From Macrococcoides bohemicum (GTDB lineage Bacteria > Bacillota > Bacilli > Staphylococcales > Staphylococcaceae), in assembly GCF_042658685.1 (NCBI RefSeq), contig NZ_JBHSQY010000002.1: 64,000 nt of DNA. One strand, written 5' to 3'. The notes beneath the pieces are model-generated. The model saw only the letters and a program-made list of their open reading frames with translations. It did no database searches and was not told the origin of the DNA. Positions 40,818 to 49,518 of this stretch are shown here, piece after piece. Every line of letters starts with the position of its first letter. The stretch's first letter is position 1. Both the position numbers and the translations under genes were made by a program.

Positions 40818-42236
40818 ATGGATAACATTATAAAATTTCCTAGTAATGATGATGAATTTTATAAGATCGGCTTAAAAAAACAAAGCCAGCAATCATATGA
40901 TGAAGCCATCTCATTTTATATAAAATCCCTTCAAAAAGAAAACAAATGGAAAGTAAATAAAAGCTTATCAGAATGTTTACAGATGATTGGTAAGTTTGAT
41001 GATGCAGAACAAACGTTAATTAAGTATTTAAGTACGGATTTTGATTGTATTGATGTGTTTTATGAACTCAGTCAACTTTTTGTGAAACGTCGTGACCCTA
41101 ATAAAGCATTTTTATTTGGCATGTATTACTGTCTGAATTCAGATGATATTTCTTATCTTGATGAACTACAAGCGTTGTTTGAAGTATATTACGAAGACCA
41201 GTCAAAGGTTGAAAGTGAAAGTGAAAGTTTTGTTGTACATTATATCTTTCAGAATTTCTTTCAAAACTTTCATTATGAATTAGCGCTGGACTGGATTAAT
41301 TATCAGCCGGTTGATATACAGGAACGTTCAGAAATACGTAATTTAAAGGCGATGACTTTACTTTTTATCGGACAATATAATGAAAGTGGTGCGATATTAG
41401 AACAGCTATTATATGAAGATGCTACGGATATACATGCGCTTTGCCATTATACTTTACTGCTATATAATACGAACCAAACAGAACAATATGAATTATATTT
41501 AAAACGTCTTAAAAAAATTGTACCGATTAATGATGAAGAGAAATTTAAGCTAGGTATCGTGCTAAGCTTCCTGAAAAAATTCGAATCATCGCAAAAGTTA
41601 CTTTTACCTTTGTACAAAAAAAGTAAATTTGTGAATAGTCAAATGTTACATGCACTTAGTTTTAATAGTTTTGCTTTAGGGCATCATAGTCAGTCAGATC
41701 AATTATGGACAATTCTTACTAAAATAGTGCAGAACCCTGGGCCTAGTCCGAGGCAAATATATGATGGCCAACAATATTTAAGTGATGAAATTTTACCCCT
41801 CCTTGAACATATCGATCGCAATCATCGTTTGATAGGCATCTTTTTAATCTCGCAGATGAATGATAAGACACTTATTATCAATCGTAAAGTATGGGATATT
41901 TTAGAAGAAATGCCAGACTTCGAAAAGCTTTATCTTTCATATATCTTTCATAATATTAATCTAATAAAACTGGATTTTATCCATAAAGGACTGAAAGTTT
42001 TATTTGATGAAGTTTATGATATTGCTTTATTTGATTATTGGATTGAAAAAGCTGAAGCAATTATTGATGCCAAGATGGATCTGAAAAATATCCAGGCTTA
42101 CACTGCAGTATGTTACTTCTTATATATGAGAATGTCGAATGATAAATTAACTAAGCGAGAAGTTATCGAAAAATTTAATACGACGCGTTATCATTTTGTA
42201 AAAGTATATGATGCGTTTAAGCAAAATAATATTTAA
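40818..42236 (+). CDS. TPR-repeat protein, cytoplasmic, unknown function
   Basis: A 472-residue soluble protein made of helical pairs resembling tetratricopeptide repeats, most clearly in the first 240 residues (FYKIGLKKQSQQSYDEAISFY near 14, KFDDAEQTLIKYL, AMTLLFIGQYNESGAILEQLL). It has no signal peptide or membrane segment. TPR arrays usually mediate protein contacts, and nothing reveals the partner. AAGGGGTGTGATGG stands before ATG 40818. It ends the hprK-lgt unit; trxB follows after about 55 nt with its own ribosome binding site. Synteny with staphylococci suggests a conserved housekeeping role. Confidence 0.8.
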   Translation: MDNIIKFPSNDDEFYKIGLKKQSQQSYDEAISFYIKSLQKENKWKVNKSLSECLQMIGKFDDAEQTLIKYLSTDFDCIDVFYELSQLFVKRRDPNKAFLFGMYYCLNSDDISYLDELQALFEVYYEDQSKVESESESFVVHYIFQNFFQNFHYELALDWINYQPVDIQERSEIRNLKAMTLLFIGQYNESGAILEQLLYEDATDIHALCHYTLLLYNTNQTEQYELYLKRLKKIVPINDEEKFKLGIVLSFLKKFESSQKLLLPLYKKSKFVNSQMLHALSFNSFALGHHSQSDQLWTILTKIVQNPGPSPRQIYDGQQYLSDEILPLLEHIDRNHRLIGIFLISQMNDKTLIINRKVWDILEEMPDFEKLYLSYIFHNINLIKLDFIHKGLKVLFDEVYDIALFDYWIEKAEAIIDAKMDLKNIQAYTAVCYFLYMRMSNDKLTKREVIEKFNTTRYHFVKVYDAFKQNNI

Positions 42237-42291
42237 AATTAATAAGTTGTTGTATATTGAACTTACGAATAGAAATAATGGAGGTAAGAAA

Positions 42292-43218
42292 ATGACTGAA
42301 ATAAAAGAATATGATGTAGTAATCGTTGGTGCTGGTCCTGCAGGAATGACTGCAGCAGTTTATGCATCGCGTGCTAATCTATCAACAATTATGATTGAAC
42401 GTGGTATGCCAGGTGGACAAATGGCAAACACAGCAGATGTAGAAAACTTTCCGGGATTTGATTTAATCACTGGACCAGATTTATCTACAAAAATGTTTAA
42501 CCATGCGCAGAAATTTGGTGCTGAATATGCATATGGAGATATTAAATCTGTAACATTAGACGGAGATATGAAAATTATCGATCTAGGTGAAAAACAATTA
42601 AAAGCAAAAGCATTAATCATAGCAACTGGTGCTGAATATAAAAAGATTGGTGTACCTGGTGAACAGGAATTAGGTGGCCGAGGCGTTTCATATTGTGCTG
42701 TATGTGACGGGGCGTTCTTTAAACAGAAACACTTAATCGTTATCGGTGGTGGAGATTCTGCAGTTGAAGAAGGTGTATACTTAACTAAGTTTGCAGACAA
42801 AGTTACAATCGTCCATCGTAGAGATAAATTAAGAGCACAAAAAATCTTACAGGACCGTGCCTTTAAAAATGAAAAGGTTGATTTCATCTGGAATTCAACA
42901 TTAAAATCAATTAACGGAGATACTAAAGTGAGTTCTGTAACGTTAGTTGATAATGATGGTGTTGAATCAACTGTACCAACTGACGGTGTGTTCGTATATA
43001 TTGGTATGCAGCCATTAACGAAACCATTCTTAGATTTAGGTATTACTGATGAAGTAGGTTACATTATTACAAATGATGAAATGGAAACAAGTATTCCTGG
43101 CATTTATGCTGCAGGAGATGTACGTGTTAAAAAATTAAGACAAATCGTTACTGCAACAGGTGATGGTAGTATTGCTGCACAAAATGCACAACACTATATT
43201 GAATCTTTAAACGACTAA
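42292..43218 (+). CDS. trxB: Thioredoxin reductase (NADPH)
   Basis: FAD enzyme that keeps thioredoxin reduced with NADPH. The 308-residue protein has the FAD loop VIVGAGPAGMTAAVYASRA (about 10-28), the redox pair in SYCAVCDGAFF (about 136), the NADPH-binding loop VIGGGDSAVEEGVYL (about 150-164) and the C-terminal GIYAAGDVR motif. The frame is open from 42208, but GGAGG at 42280-42284 sets ATG 42292. A terminator follows. Two thioredoxin-fold proteins in the window (32.1 and 63.6 kb) and nrdE are possible downstream users of thioredoxin reducing power. Confidence 0.97.
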   Translation: MTEIKEYDVVIVGAGPAGMTAAVYASRANLSTIMIERGMPGGQMANTADVENFPGFDLITGPDLSTKMFNHAQKFGAEYAYGDIKSVTLDGDMKIIDLGEKQLKAKALIIATGAEYKKIGVPGEQELGGRGVSYCAVCDGAFFKQKHLIVIGGGDSAVEEGVYLTKFADKVTIVHRRDKLRAQKILQDRAFKNEKVDFIWNSTLKSINGDTKVSSVTLVDNDGVESTVPTDGVFVYIGMQPLTKPFLDLGITDEVGYIITNDEMETSIPGIYAAGDVRVKKLRQIVTATGDGSIAAQNAQHYIESLND

Positions 43219-43230
43219 TTATAAGCATAT

Positions 43231-43260
43231 AATAGATACGCATTCGCGTGTCTATTTTTA
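43231..43260 (+). terminator. Terminator of trxB
   Basis: An 11-bp stem with one G-U (43231-43241 with 43246-43256), 4-nt loop, then TTTT. Confidence 0.88.
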
Positions 43261-43306
43261 TGAATTCATGTATTATAGAAGTAATAGCTTCTTGAGGGGG
43301 ATTTCA

Positions 43307-44209
43307 GTGAAGAATGAAGAAAATTTTAAAAAATTAGTCGTTGTAACCGGAATGAGTGGCGCTGGAAAGTCTGTTGCAATTCAGTGTTTAGAAGATTTAG
43401 GTTATTTCTGTGTTGATAATCTACCGCCTATTCTATTACCTAAATTTGTTGAATTGATGCAGGATAATAATCAGTCACTTTCACGCGTTGCAATTGGTGT
43501 AGATTTACGTGGTAAAGATTTTTTCGACAATTTACGTGAAGAACTTCAAAATATAACAAATTTAACAGATATACTCGTCCAGGTATTATTTATTGAAGCA
43601 AATGATAATGTACTTGTTTCTCGTTATAAAGCGACACGTCGAACGCATCCAATTGCTTCTGGTGGAACACCTTTAGAAGCAATTAATGAAGAACGTAGAT
43701 TATTAGCAGATTTAAGGGGCGTTGCAACGCATATTGTTGATTCATCAGATTTTAAGCCTAAAGAATTACGTTCAAAAGTGATTGAACTATTCAGCTCTGG
43801 AAAAGATAATATATTTTCTATCAATGTAATGAGTTTTGGTTTCAAACATGGTGTGCCAATTGATGCAGATATTGTATTTGATGTGCGATTTTTACCGAAT
43901 CCTTATTATATTGAGGAACTACGCCCTTTAACTGGAATGGATTCACGTGTTTATGATTATGTGATGAAATGGAAAGAAACTGAAATATTCTATACGAAAC
44001 TGATGGACTTATTGAAATTTGTGATTCCTGGATATATGCGTGAAGGAAAGTCACAAGTTGTAATTGCGATTGGATGTACAGGTGGTCAACACCGTTCTGT
44101 TGCTTTAGCAGAACGTATTAGCAATGAACTGATTGATTTCTTTGATTTTGAATTGAATACTCGCCACAGAGATGCATTAATAGAAGGAATCATTGATGAG
44201 AAGGCTTAA
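43307..44209 (+). CDS. rapZ: RNase adapter/nucleotide-binding protein RapZ (YvcJ)
   Basis: A 300-residue ATP/GTP-binding protein with Walker A GMSGAGKSVAIQCLEDLGY (about 17-35) and the family blocks RRTHPI, FGFKHGVP, DVRFLPNPYY and the C-terminal GCTGGQHRSVALAERI. In enterobacteria RapZ controls glmS through small RNA decay; in Bacillus YvcJ affects competence, and the molecular role in this group is unclear. The GTG at 43307 is the start: GAGGGGG lies 6 nt upstream. It overlaps yvcK by 14 nt and forms the conserved rapZ-yvcK-whiA trio. Confidence 0.94.
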   Translation: MKNEENFKKLVVVTGMSGAGKSVAIQCLEDLGYFCVDNLPPILLPKFVELMQDNNQSLSRVAIGVDLRGKDFFDNLREELQNITNLTDILVQVLFIEANDNVLVSRYKATRRTHPIASGGTPLEAINEERRLLADLRGVATHIVDSSDFKPKELRSKVIELFSSGKDNIFSINVMSFGFKHGVPIDADIVFDVRFLPNPYYIEELRPLTGMDSRVYDYVMKWKETEIFYTKLMDLLKFVIPGYMREGKSQVVIAIGCTGGQHRSVALAERISNELIDFFDFELNTRHRDALIEGIIDEKA

Positions 44210-45188
44210 GATTTGTCTGATTGGCGGTGGTACAGGATTATCCGTAATGGCGAGAGGTTTAAAGCATTATCCTGTAGAAATAACGGCAATTGTAACAGTA
44301 GCAGATGATGGTGGAAGTACTGGTAAAATTCGTGATGTCATGGATATACCTGCACCTGGAGATGTGCGTAATGTACTTGCAGCGTTAAGCGATGTAGAAC
44401 CGATGCTTGAGAAATTGTTTCAGTATCGTTTTAACGATGAAACTTTAGGAGGGCATCCAGTTGGAAATTTGATGCTTGCTGCAATGACAGATGTGACAAG
44501 TGATTTTGGACATGCAGTCAAAGAGCTGAGCAAAATATTAAATGTTAAAGGTACCGTAATACCCTCTACAAATACTAGCCCTATTCTTAATGCGATCATG
44601 GAGGATGGTGAAATTGTTGTAGGAGAGTCATTGATACCATTAAAAGATAAGAAAATTGACAGTGTATTCTTAACGCCTTCTAACATCAAACCGATGAAAG
44701 AAGCAGTAGATGCTTTACTTGAATCTGATTTGATTGTAATGGGACCAGGTAGTCTTTATACAAGTATCATCCCGAATTTAGTGTTGGATGAACTTGCTGA
44801 AGCGATTGTTAAAAGTGATGCTAAAAAACTTTATGTCTCAAATATCATGACACAACGCGGCGAAACAATTGATTATACAGTCGCTGACCACATTGAAGCG
44901 ATTCATAAACATGTTGGACAGCCATTTATACAATTTGTTATTGCAAATGATACTACATTTAACAATAAAATTCATAATAACTATGCACGTAACAATTCGA
45001 CTTTTGTTCATTGTGATCATGATAGAATTCGAAAAATGGGCATTGAACTGATTACGGATAATGAACTTGTAGATATAAATCTAGATGGAATCGTCCGTCA
45101 TAATAATGAAATTCTTGCTGATATGATATATGAGCTAGCATTAAGTGAAATCAGCACAATAGAGTTTAACCAGAAAGAAGGCGAGTAA
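44196..45188 (+). CDS. yvcK: Gluconeogenesis/cell-wall factor YvcK (GlmR)
   Basis: A 330-residue protein of the CofD/YvcK family that binds UDP-sugars and is needed for cell-wall precursor flux during growth on gluconeogenic substrates. Visible motifs are IGGGTGLSVMARGL (about 8-21), TVADDGGSTGKIRD (about 36-49), the LAALSD and YRF segments, GGHPVGNLML, and LIVMGPGSLYTS (about 178-189). ATG 44196 is chosen over the preceding TTG since AAGGA lies 7 nt upstream in the end of rapZ. whiA starts one nucleotide after its stop, so all three genes are coupled. Confidence 0.93.
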   Translation: MRRLKICLIGGGTGLSVMARGLKHYPVEITAIVTVADDGGSTGKIRDVMDIPAPGDVRNVLAALSDVEPMLEKLFQYRFNDETLGGHPVGNLMLAAMTDVTSDFGHAVKELSKILNVKGTVIPSTNTSPILNAIMEDGEIVVGESLIPLKDKKIDSVFLTPSNIKPMKEAVDALLESDLIVMGPGSLYTSIIPNLVLDELAEAIVKSDAKKLYVSNIMTQRGETIDYTVADHIEAIHKHVGQPFIQFVIANDTTFNNKIHNNYARNNSTFVHCDHDRIRKMGIELITDNELVDINLDGIVRHNNEILADMIYELALSEISTIEFNQKEGE

Positions 45189-45189
45189 A

Positions 45190-46140
45190 GTGTCTTTTGC
45201 CTCAGAAATGAAAAATGAATTAACGCGGATTGAAACAGATACGTGCTGTGGTAAAGCAGAATTATCAGCGCTAATTCGTATGAATGGTAATTTGAGCATT
45301 CAGAATATGAAATGGGTAATTAACGTTCAGTCTGAAAATGCTGCGATTGCAAGACGGGTATATAGTTTAACGAAGAAAATCTTTGGTGTAGATATTGAGT
45401 TGCTCGTTCGTAAGAAGATGAAACTAAAAAAGAATAATGTTTATATCTGTAGAATAAAAATGAAAACGAAAGAAATTCTGGATGAACTTAAGATATTAAC
45501 TGATGGTGAATTTAAACAAATTGTCGATAAGTCTTTAGTATCAGATGAATGCTGTAAACGCAGCTATCTACGTGGTGCTTTTTTGGCAGGGGGATCAGTT
45601 AATAATCCTGAGACTTCTTCATACCATCTTGAAATATTTTCTTTATATGAAAGCCACTCACTAGGTTTAACAGCATTAATGAATGAATATGAATTAAATG
45701 CAAAAACTTTAGAACGTAAAAAAGGTTATATTTCATATTTAAAAGAAGCTGAGAAGATTTCTGAATTTCTCAGTATCATTGGCGGATATCAGGCGCTGTT
45801 AAAGTTTGAAGATGTAAGAATCATCCGTGATATGCGTAACTCTGTTAATCGACTTGTGAATTGTGAAACAGCAAATTTAAATAAAACAATTAGTGCTGCA
45901 ATGAGACAAGTAGAGAATATAAAATTGATCGATCAGGAAATCGGAATCGATGAGTTACCGGAACGACTTAGAGAGATTGCACGATTAAGAGTAATGCACC
46001 AAGACATTTCATTGAAAGAATTAGGGGAAATGGTTTCTACAGGTGTCATATCTAAATCAGGTGTGAATCATCGTCTAAGAAAATTAGATGAAATAGCAGA
46101 CAAACTACGTTCAGGCGAGTCAATTGAATTGAAGAAATAA
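45190..46140 (+). CDS. whiA: WhiA, LAGLIDADG-like DNA-binding regulator
   Basis: A 316-residue protein with an N-terminal LAGLIDADG-like domain that has lost nuclease function (about 1-210, including CCKRSYLRGAFLAGGSVNNPE) and a C-terminal helix-turn-helix (about 220-305, LRVMHQDISLKELGEMV and SKSGVNHRLRKLDEIA). WhiA controls sporulation genes in Streptomyces and affects cell division and chromosome segregation in Bacillus. The start is GTG 45190, with AAGGCGAG upstream inside yvcK. It closes the rapZ-yvcK-whiA operon with a strong terminator. Confidence 0.94.
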   Translation: MSFASEMKNELTRIETDTCCGKAELSALIRMNGNLSIQNMKWVINVQSENAAIARRVYSLTKKIFGVDIELLVRKKMKLKKNNVYICRIKMKTKEILDELKILTDGEFKQIVDKSLVSDECCKRSYLRGAFLAGGSVNNPETSSYHLEIFSLYESHSLGLTALMNEYELNAKTLERKKGYISYLKEAEKISEFLSIIGGYQALLKFEDVRIIRDMRNSVNRLVNCETANLNKTISAAMRQVENIKLIDQEIGIDELPERLREIARLRVMHQDISLKELGEMVSTGVISKSGVNHRLRKLDEIADKLRSGESIELKK

Positions 46141-46143
46141 AAT

Positions 46144-46178
46144 AAACCGGATGAGTAAAAAAGCTGCTCATCCGGTTT
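46144..46178. terminator. Bidirectional terminator, whiA / lipoprotein
   Basis: A 12-bp GC-containing stem (46144-46155 with 46167-46178) with TTTATTT on the right and AAATAAAAT-type sequence on the left, between convergent genes. Confidence 0.88.
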
Positions 46179-46237
46179 TATTTATTCTACTATTATTTCT
46201 GAGTAGTAAATTTCATATTAATAAATTGTAGAGACTC

Positions 46238-46963
46238 CTATTTGGAACTTTTAAAGTCTTCAAAAGACTTAAAAGGAGTATCTTCTAATACAAAACTGCC
46301 TTCTGTTTCATTATTAACTTGATGAATAGCAGTGAACATTAATAATTCACGTTTACTGTCATATTGTGTGGCACCAAAATTTTTCGCATAGTTCTCATAT
46401 GCTAAATAATCTTTATCATTTTTATTAAGCGTATCTAAATATTTATAATCTTCTTCGTGCATTTCAAACTTTGGATAAAAATGTTCTGATTTATCGCTAC
46501 TTATAATTTTAACATGGTTTGGATCAGCAGTAATAAAGCGACCATCCTGCAGCATATACATTTTTAGATTCTTATATGTTACTTCAGAAATAGCCATAAA
46601 TTCACGGTTTTCACCTGCAGGTATCGTTGGAATTCCGTGCCCTGTATCTTCAGAATAAATGATTGTTTCATTATCTTTAACTTTGATTACTTTACTAATG
46701 TTTTTTGATTCTACACCTTTTACCGGATATTTTTTAGTTTTACCTGGATTTAATTTTTCAACGGAACCAAATACTTTTTTAGCTTGTTGCTCTGTATAAG
46801 GTTTAACGTTTTTATTTGCTGTATTGCTGGATTTATCTTTATTTGATTTTGTTTCAGTAGTATTTTCTGTAGACGATTCTTTTTTATCTTGTGAGGAATA
46901 ATCTGCATTACATGCAGTTAATAAAAGTGTAGTAGATAAGAATAATGTAGATAGAGATTTCAT
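46238..46963 (-). CDS. Predicted lipoprotein of unknown function
   Basis: A 241-residue exported lipoprotein: signal with lipobox LTAC (Cys at about 18), then a long Ser/Thr/Lys/Glu-rich linker (about 20-55) typical of surface lipoproteins, and a mixed alpha/beta domain (about 58-240). I recognise no family. Features inside the domain include the YTEQQAKKVFGSVEK segment and a central EDTGHGIPTIPAGENREF stretch. AAGGAGT precedes the ATG. It lies downstream of the alkaline phosphatase gene on the same strand, but the phosphatase terminator separates them, so any link to phosphate metabolism is only by position. Confidence 0.7.
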   Translation of the reverse strand: MKSLSTLFLSTTLLLTACNADYSSQDKKESSTENTTETKSNKDKSSNTANKNVKPYTEQQAKKVFGSVEKLNPGKTKKYPVKGVESKNISKVIKVKDNETIIYSEDTGHGIPTIPAGENREFMAISEVTYKNLKMYMLQDGRFITADPNHVKIISSDKSEHFYPKFEMHEEDYKYLDTLNKNDKDYLAYENYAKNFGATQYDSKRELLMFTAIHQVNNETEGSFVLEDTPFKSFEDFKSSK

Positions 46964-46990
46964 TTTAAAACTCCTTCTGATTTAGGTATA

Positions 46991-47026
46991 AAAAAATATA
47001 TCCAGACACAAGTTGTGCCTGGATAT
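46991..47026 (-). terminator. Terminator of the alkaline phosphatase gene
   Basis: A 12-bp stem (46998-47009 with 47015-47026) followed on the minus strand by six T residues (A-run 46991-46996). Confidence 0.88.
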
Positions 47027-47042
47027 TCTTTAAATAAGTTGA

Positions 47043-48413
47043 TTATTTGAAGAATTTGAAGATGCGTTTCGCGTTATCTGTATTATCCATGCTACCACGC
47101 CATTGTTCACTACCTGGTCCATAACCGTAGATGTAAACGTCTTCACCAGTGTGTCCGCCAGTTGTCCAACCAGTAAAACTTCTTTTGTTTACTGGTTTTT
47201 CAATAGCGTCTTCAATTTTAACCGCATCTTTAGAAGCTACTGCATCTTTAATAGCTTGAACTTCTTCAGCTTCTAATTCGAAACCGATATTGTCTTTAAT
47301 GATAGCATCGACGTTAGCGCCATCTTTCATCATTTGAGCACGTAAGTATTCAGGTGTATGTTTCATCTTTTTGATTGGATCTACGAAGAAGTTATATTCT
47401 CCACCTTGTCCCATTGATAAACCACCAGTAGAGTGGTCAGCTGTTGCGATAACTAATGTATTACAGTCAGTTTTAGCGTATTTAATTGCTTCCTGGAATG
47501 CAGCATCGAAATCTTGCATTTCACTCATTGCACCAGTGATATCATTTGCATGACCAGCCCAGTCAATTTGAGAACCTTCCACCATTAAGAAGAAACCTTT
47601 TTTATTTGAACCTAATTTTTTAAGTGCTGTATTTGTCATATCTTTTAATGATGGCATATTTTTATCACGGTCGATCATTTTTGGCATTCCACCAGGAGAG
47701 AATAAACCGATAACTTTCTTTTGCTTAGAGTTACTTGAAACTTTCTTTAACCATTTTTTGTTTGATACGAATTTGTATCCATCTTTTTGGAATTCATTAA
47801 TTAAGTTACGGTCTTCACGTTCGAAATAATCTCTTCCGCCGCCTAAGATTACATCTACTTTGTGTTGCTTGTTAATCATTTCATCAAAGTAGTCATCAGC
47901 GATTGCAGCCATGTTTTTACGAGACTCATCATGCGCTCCAAATGCAGCAGGCGTAGCGTGCGTTACTTCACTTGTTGCAACTAAACCAGTTGATTTACCT
48001 TTTGCTTTAGCCTGCTCTAAAACTGTTTTAACTTCTTTCTTATTAACGTCAACAGCGATTGCACTATTGTAAGTTTTCACACCAGCACTCATTGCTGTTG
48101 CAGCAGAAGCTGAATCCGTAATATTTTGATGTTCATCATCTGCAATCGTAGTTTGAGCACCTAATAAATAGTCATCAAATGAAATTCTGTCTAACTTCTT
48201 TGTAGCAGCATTGTCACGCATATATCTATGAGCAGCAACGAAAGATGGACCCATTCCGTCTCCAATCATAAAGATAACATTTTTTGGTGTTGAACTTGGC
48301 TTACATACTTTTGTAGCAGCCTTTGCAGTGTGTGATGCATCAGTTACTGGTAGAGAAGTTGCTAATAAACCAGCAGTTAAAGTTGTAGCTAATACTTTGT
48401 TGAGTTTCTTCAT
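47043..48413 (-). CDS. phoA: Secreted alkaline phosphatase
   Basis: Releases inorganic phosphate from organic monoesters outside the cell. The 456-residue precursor has a signal peptide (about 1-32, ending AKA). Active-site landmarks are intact: the Asp of FMIGDGMGPSF (about 52), the nucleophilic Ser in NITDSASAATAMSAG (about 101), the metal ligands in EGSQIDWAGHAND and TADHSTGGLS, and the last His in TGGHTGEDVYIYG. Length and motifs fit the Gram-positive alkaline phosphatase family. GGAGG precedes the ATG. Upstream lies a run of 11-bp-spaced TTTACA-like repeats, a PHO box, so it is predicted to be induced by PhoPR under phosphate starvation. Confidence 0.95.
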   Translation of the reverse strand: MKKLNKVLATTLTAGLLATSLPVTDASHTAKAATKVCKPSSTPKNVIFMIGDGMGPSFVAAHRYMRDNAATKKLDRISFDDYLLGAQTTIADDEHQNITDSASAATAMSAGVKTYNSAIAVDVNKKEVKTVLEQAKAKGKSTGLVATSEVTHATPAAFGAHDESRKNMAAIADDYFDEMINKQHKVDVILGGGRDYFEREDRNLINEFQKDGYKFVSNKKWLKKVSSNSKQKKVIGLFSPGGMPKMIDRDKNMPSLKDMTNTALKKLGSNKKGFFLMVEGSQIDWAGHANDITGAMSEMQDFDAAFQEAIKYAKTDCNTLVIATADHSTGGLSMGQGGEYNFFVDPIKKMKHTPEYLRAQMMKDGANVDAIIKDNIGFELEAEEVQAIKDAVASKDAVKIEDAIEKPVNKRSFTGWTTGGHTGEDVYIYGYGPGSEQWRGSMDNTDNAKRIFKFFK

Positions 48414-48459
48414 GATAATCCTCCAAAAAAGTTAATAGTTTATTAATGCAATATAAATT

Positions 48460-48509
48460 TATCAAAACTTTGTAAATAAATGAGTGGGATTGTGTAAAAA
48501 TTTTGTAAA
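48460..48509 (-). promoter_or_regulatory. PhoP-binding PHO box of the alkaline phosphatase gene
   Basis: On the minus strand five hexamers stand exactly 11 bp apart: TTTACA (48504-48509), TTTACA (48493-48498), CCACTC (48482-48487), TTTACA (48471-48476) and TTGATA (48460-48465). Four fit the Gram-positive PhoP repeat TT(A/C/T)A(C/T)A closely. One central repeat has decayed. The array lies 47-96 bp upstream of the start codon. Confidence 0.75.
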
Positions 48510-48595
48510 TTCCTATTAGGAATAGTTACTATTTATATTACCGTTGCTAACTCATTTTATTATTTTAATATAATAAATGAGTTAGGTTGGAATTG

Positions 48596-48630
48596 AAAAA
48601 GCACTTAGACATACTCATGTCTAAGTGCTT
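48596..48630 (-). terminator. Terminator of clpP
   Basis: A perfect 14-bp stem (48599-48612 with 48617-48630), 4-nt loop, then five T residues on the minus strand. Next to it a second, AT-rich inverted repeat (48547-48557 with 48575-48585) lacks a T-run; its role is unknown. Confidence 0.9.
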
Positions 48631-48675
48631 AAAATAAATAATTTATTCAGTTAATATTCTGTAACTATAATCTGA

Positions 48676-49269
48676 TTATTTTTTCTCATCAATAGGATGC
48701 ATAACTTCATCAATTAAACCATATTCTTTAGCTTCATCAGCAGATAAGAAATTATCACGATCAGTATCTTTTTCAATTTTTTCAACTGGTTGACCTGTGC
48801 GTTCTGAAAGAATGCGGTTAAGTTTTTCACGTGTTTTTAGAATATGACGTGCTGCAATTTCAATTTCAGTTGCTTGACCTTGTGCACCGCCTAAAGGTTG
48901 GTGAATCATTACTTCCGCATTAGGTAACGCAAAGCGTTTTCCTTTTGCACCTGCTGCTAATAAGAATGATCCCATTGATGCAGCCATACCAATACAAATC
49001 GTTTGAACATCTGGTTTAATATGTTGTATCGTATCGTAGATTGCCATACCAGCAGTGACACTGCCACCTGGTGAATTGATGTATAGGTAGATGTCTTTTT
49101 CAGCGTCCTGCGCTTGTAAGAATAATAACTGAGAAATGATCGAATTTGCTACATTATCATCGATAGCAGATCCTAACATAATGATTCTATCTTTAAGTAA
49201 GCGAGAATAGATATCATAAGCACGCTCACCTCTGTTAGTTGATTCGATAACTGTTGGAATTAAGTTCAT
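48676..49269 (-). CDS. clpP: ATP-dependent Clp protease proteolytic subunit
   Basis: Serine protease that forms two stacked heptamers and, with ClpX or ClpC, degrades misfolded and regulatory proteins as well as tmRNA-tagged chains. The 197-residue protein has the catalytic Ser in MAASMGSFLLAAG (about 98), His in VMIHQPLGG (about 123) and Asp in TDRDNF (about 172), with the N-terminal IPTVIESTNRGERAYDI block. AAGGAGG precedes the ATG. A CtsR operator overlaps the promoter region, so heat stress should induce it. The tmRNA and SmpB that supply its substrates are encoded about 12 kb away in the same window. Confidence 0.97.
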   Translation of the reverse strand: MNLIPTVIESTNRGERAYDIYSRLLKDRIIMLGSAIDDNVANSIISQLLFLQAQDAEKDIYLYINSPGGSVTAGMAIYDTIQHIKPDVQTICIGMAASMGSFLLAAGAKGKRFALPNAEVMIHQPLGGAQGQATEIEIAARHILKTREKLNRILSERTGQPVEKIEKDTDRDNFLSADEAKEYGLIDEVMHPIDEKK

Positions 49270-49315
49270 AATTTATTGCCTCCTTGTTTACTGTTAAAGA
49301 TAATATACACTATAA

Positions 49316-49332
49316 CGTCAAATATAGTCAAA
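49316..49332. promoter_or_regulatory. CtsR operator of clpP
   Basis: The direct heptad repeat GTCAAATAT-AGTCAAA matches the CtsR consensus (R)GTCAAANAN(R)GTCAAA. On the minus strand it contains the TTGACT -35 (49326-49331), with -10 TATATT at 49302-49307 (18 bp), about 35 bp before the start codon. CtsR is the class III heat-shock repressor. Confidence 0.8.
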
Positions 49333-49454
49333 GATTTGAAACTGTATTATAAAATTTTTAATCTACTCGATATTTATTATAATAGTAGATATTACATATT
49401 GATAGTGAAGTGCTATCAATTTTATTAATATATAAAGACAAAAAAATAACAAAA

Positions 49455-49496
49455 GATAAATAATTAATGAATGATAAATAATAAATGATAAATAAT
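49455..49496. repeat. Short AT-rich direct repeats before the glutaredoxin-like gene
   Basis: GATAAATAAT occurs at 49455-49464, 49473-49482 and 49487-49496; the last two belong to a 14-bp tandem unit. This low-complexity leader is prone to slippage. It abuts the ribosome binding site at about 49507. Slightly upstream, 49398-49405 pairs with 49413-49420. Confidence 0.6.
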
Positions 49497-49518
49497 AAAT
49501 ATATAAAGGTAGGTAATT

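Noticed and set aside
42360..42887. A 175-codon frame antisense to trxB
   Set aside because: It has no ribosome binding site and lies entirely opposite a well conserved gene; similar antisense frames occur opposite gapA, gpmI and rnr.
49455..49496. CRISPR-like repeat array
   Set aside because: The repeats are only 10 to 14 bp, AT-rich, with no regular spacers and no cas genes nearby.
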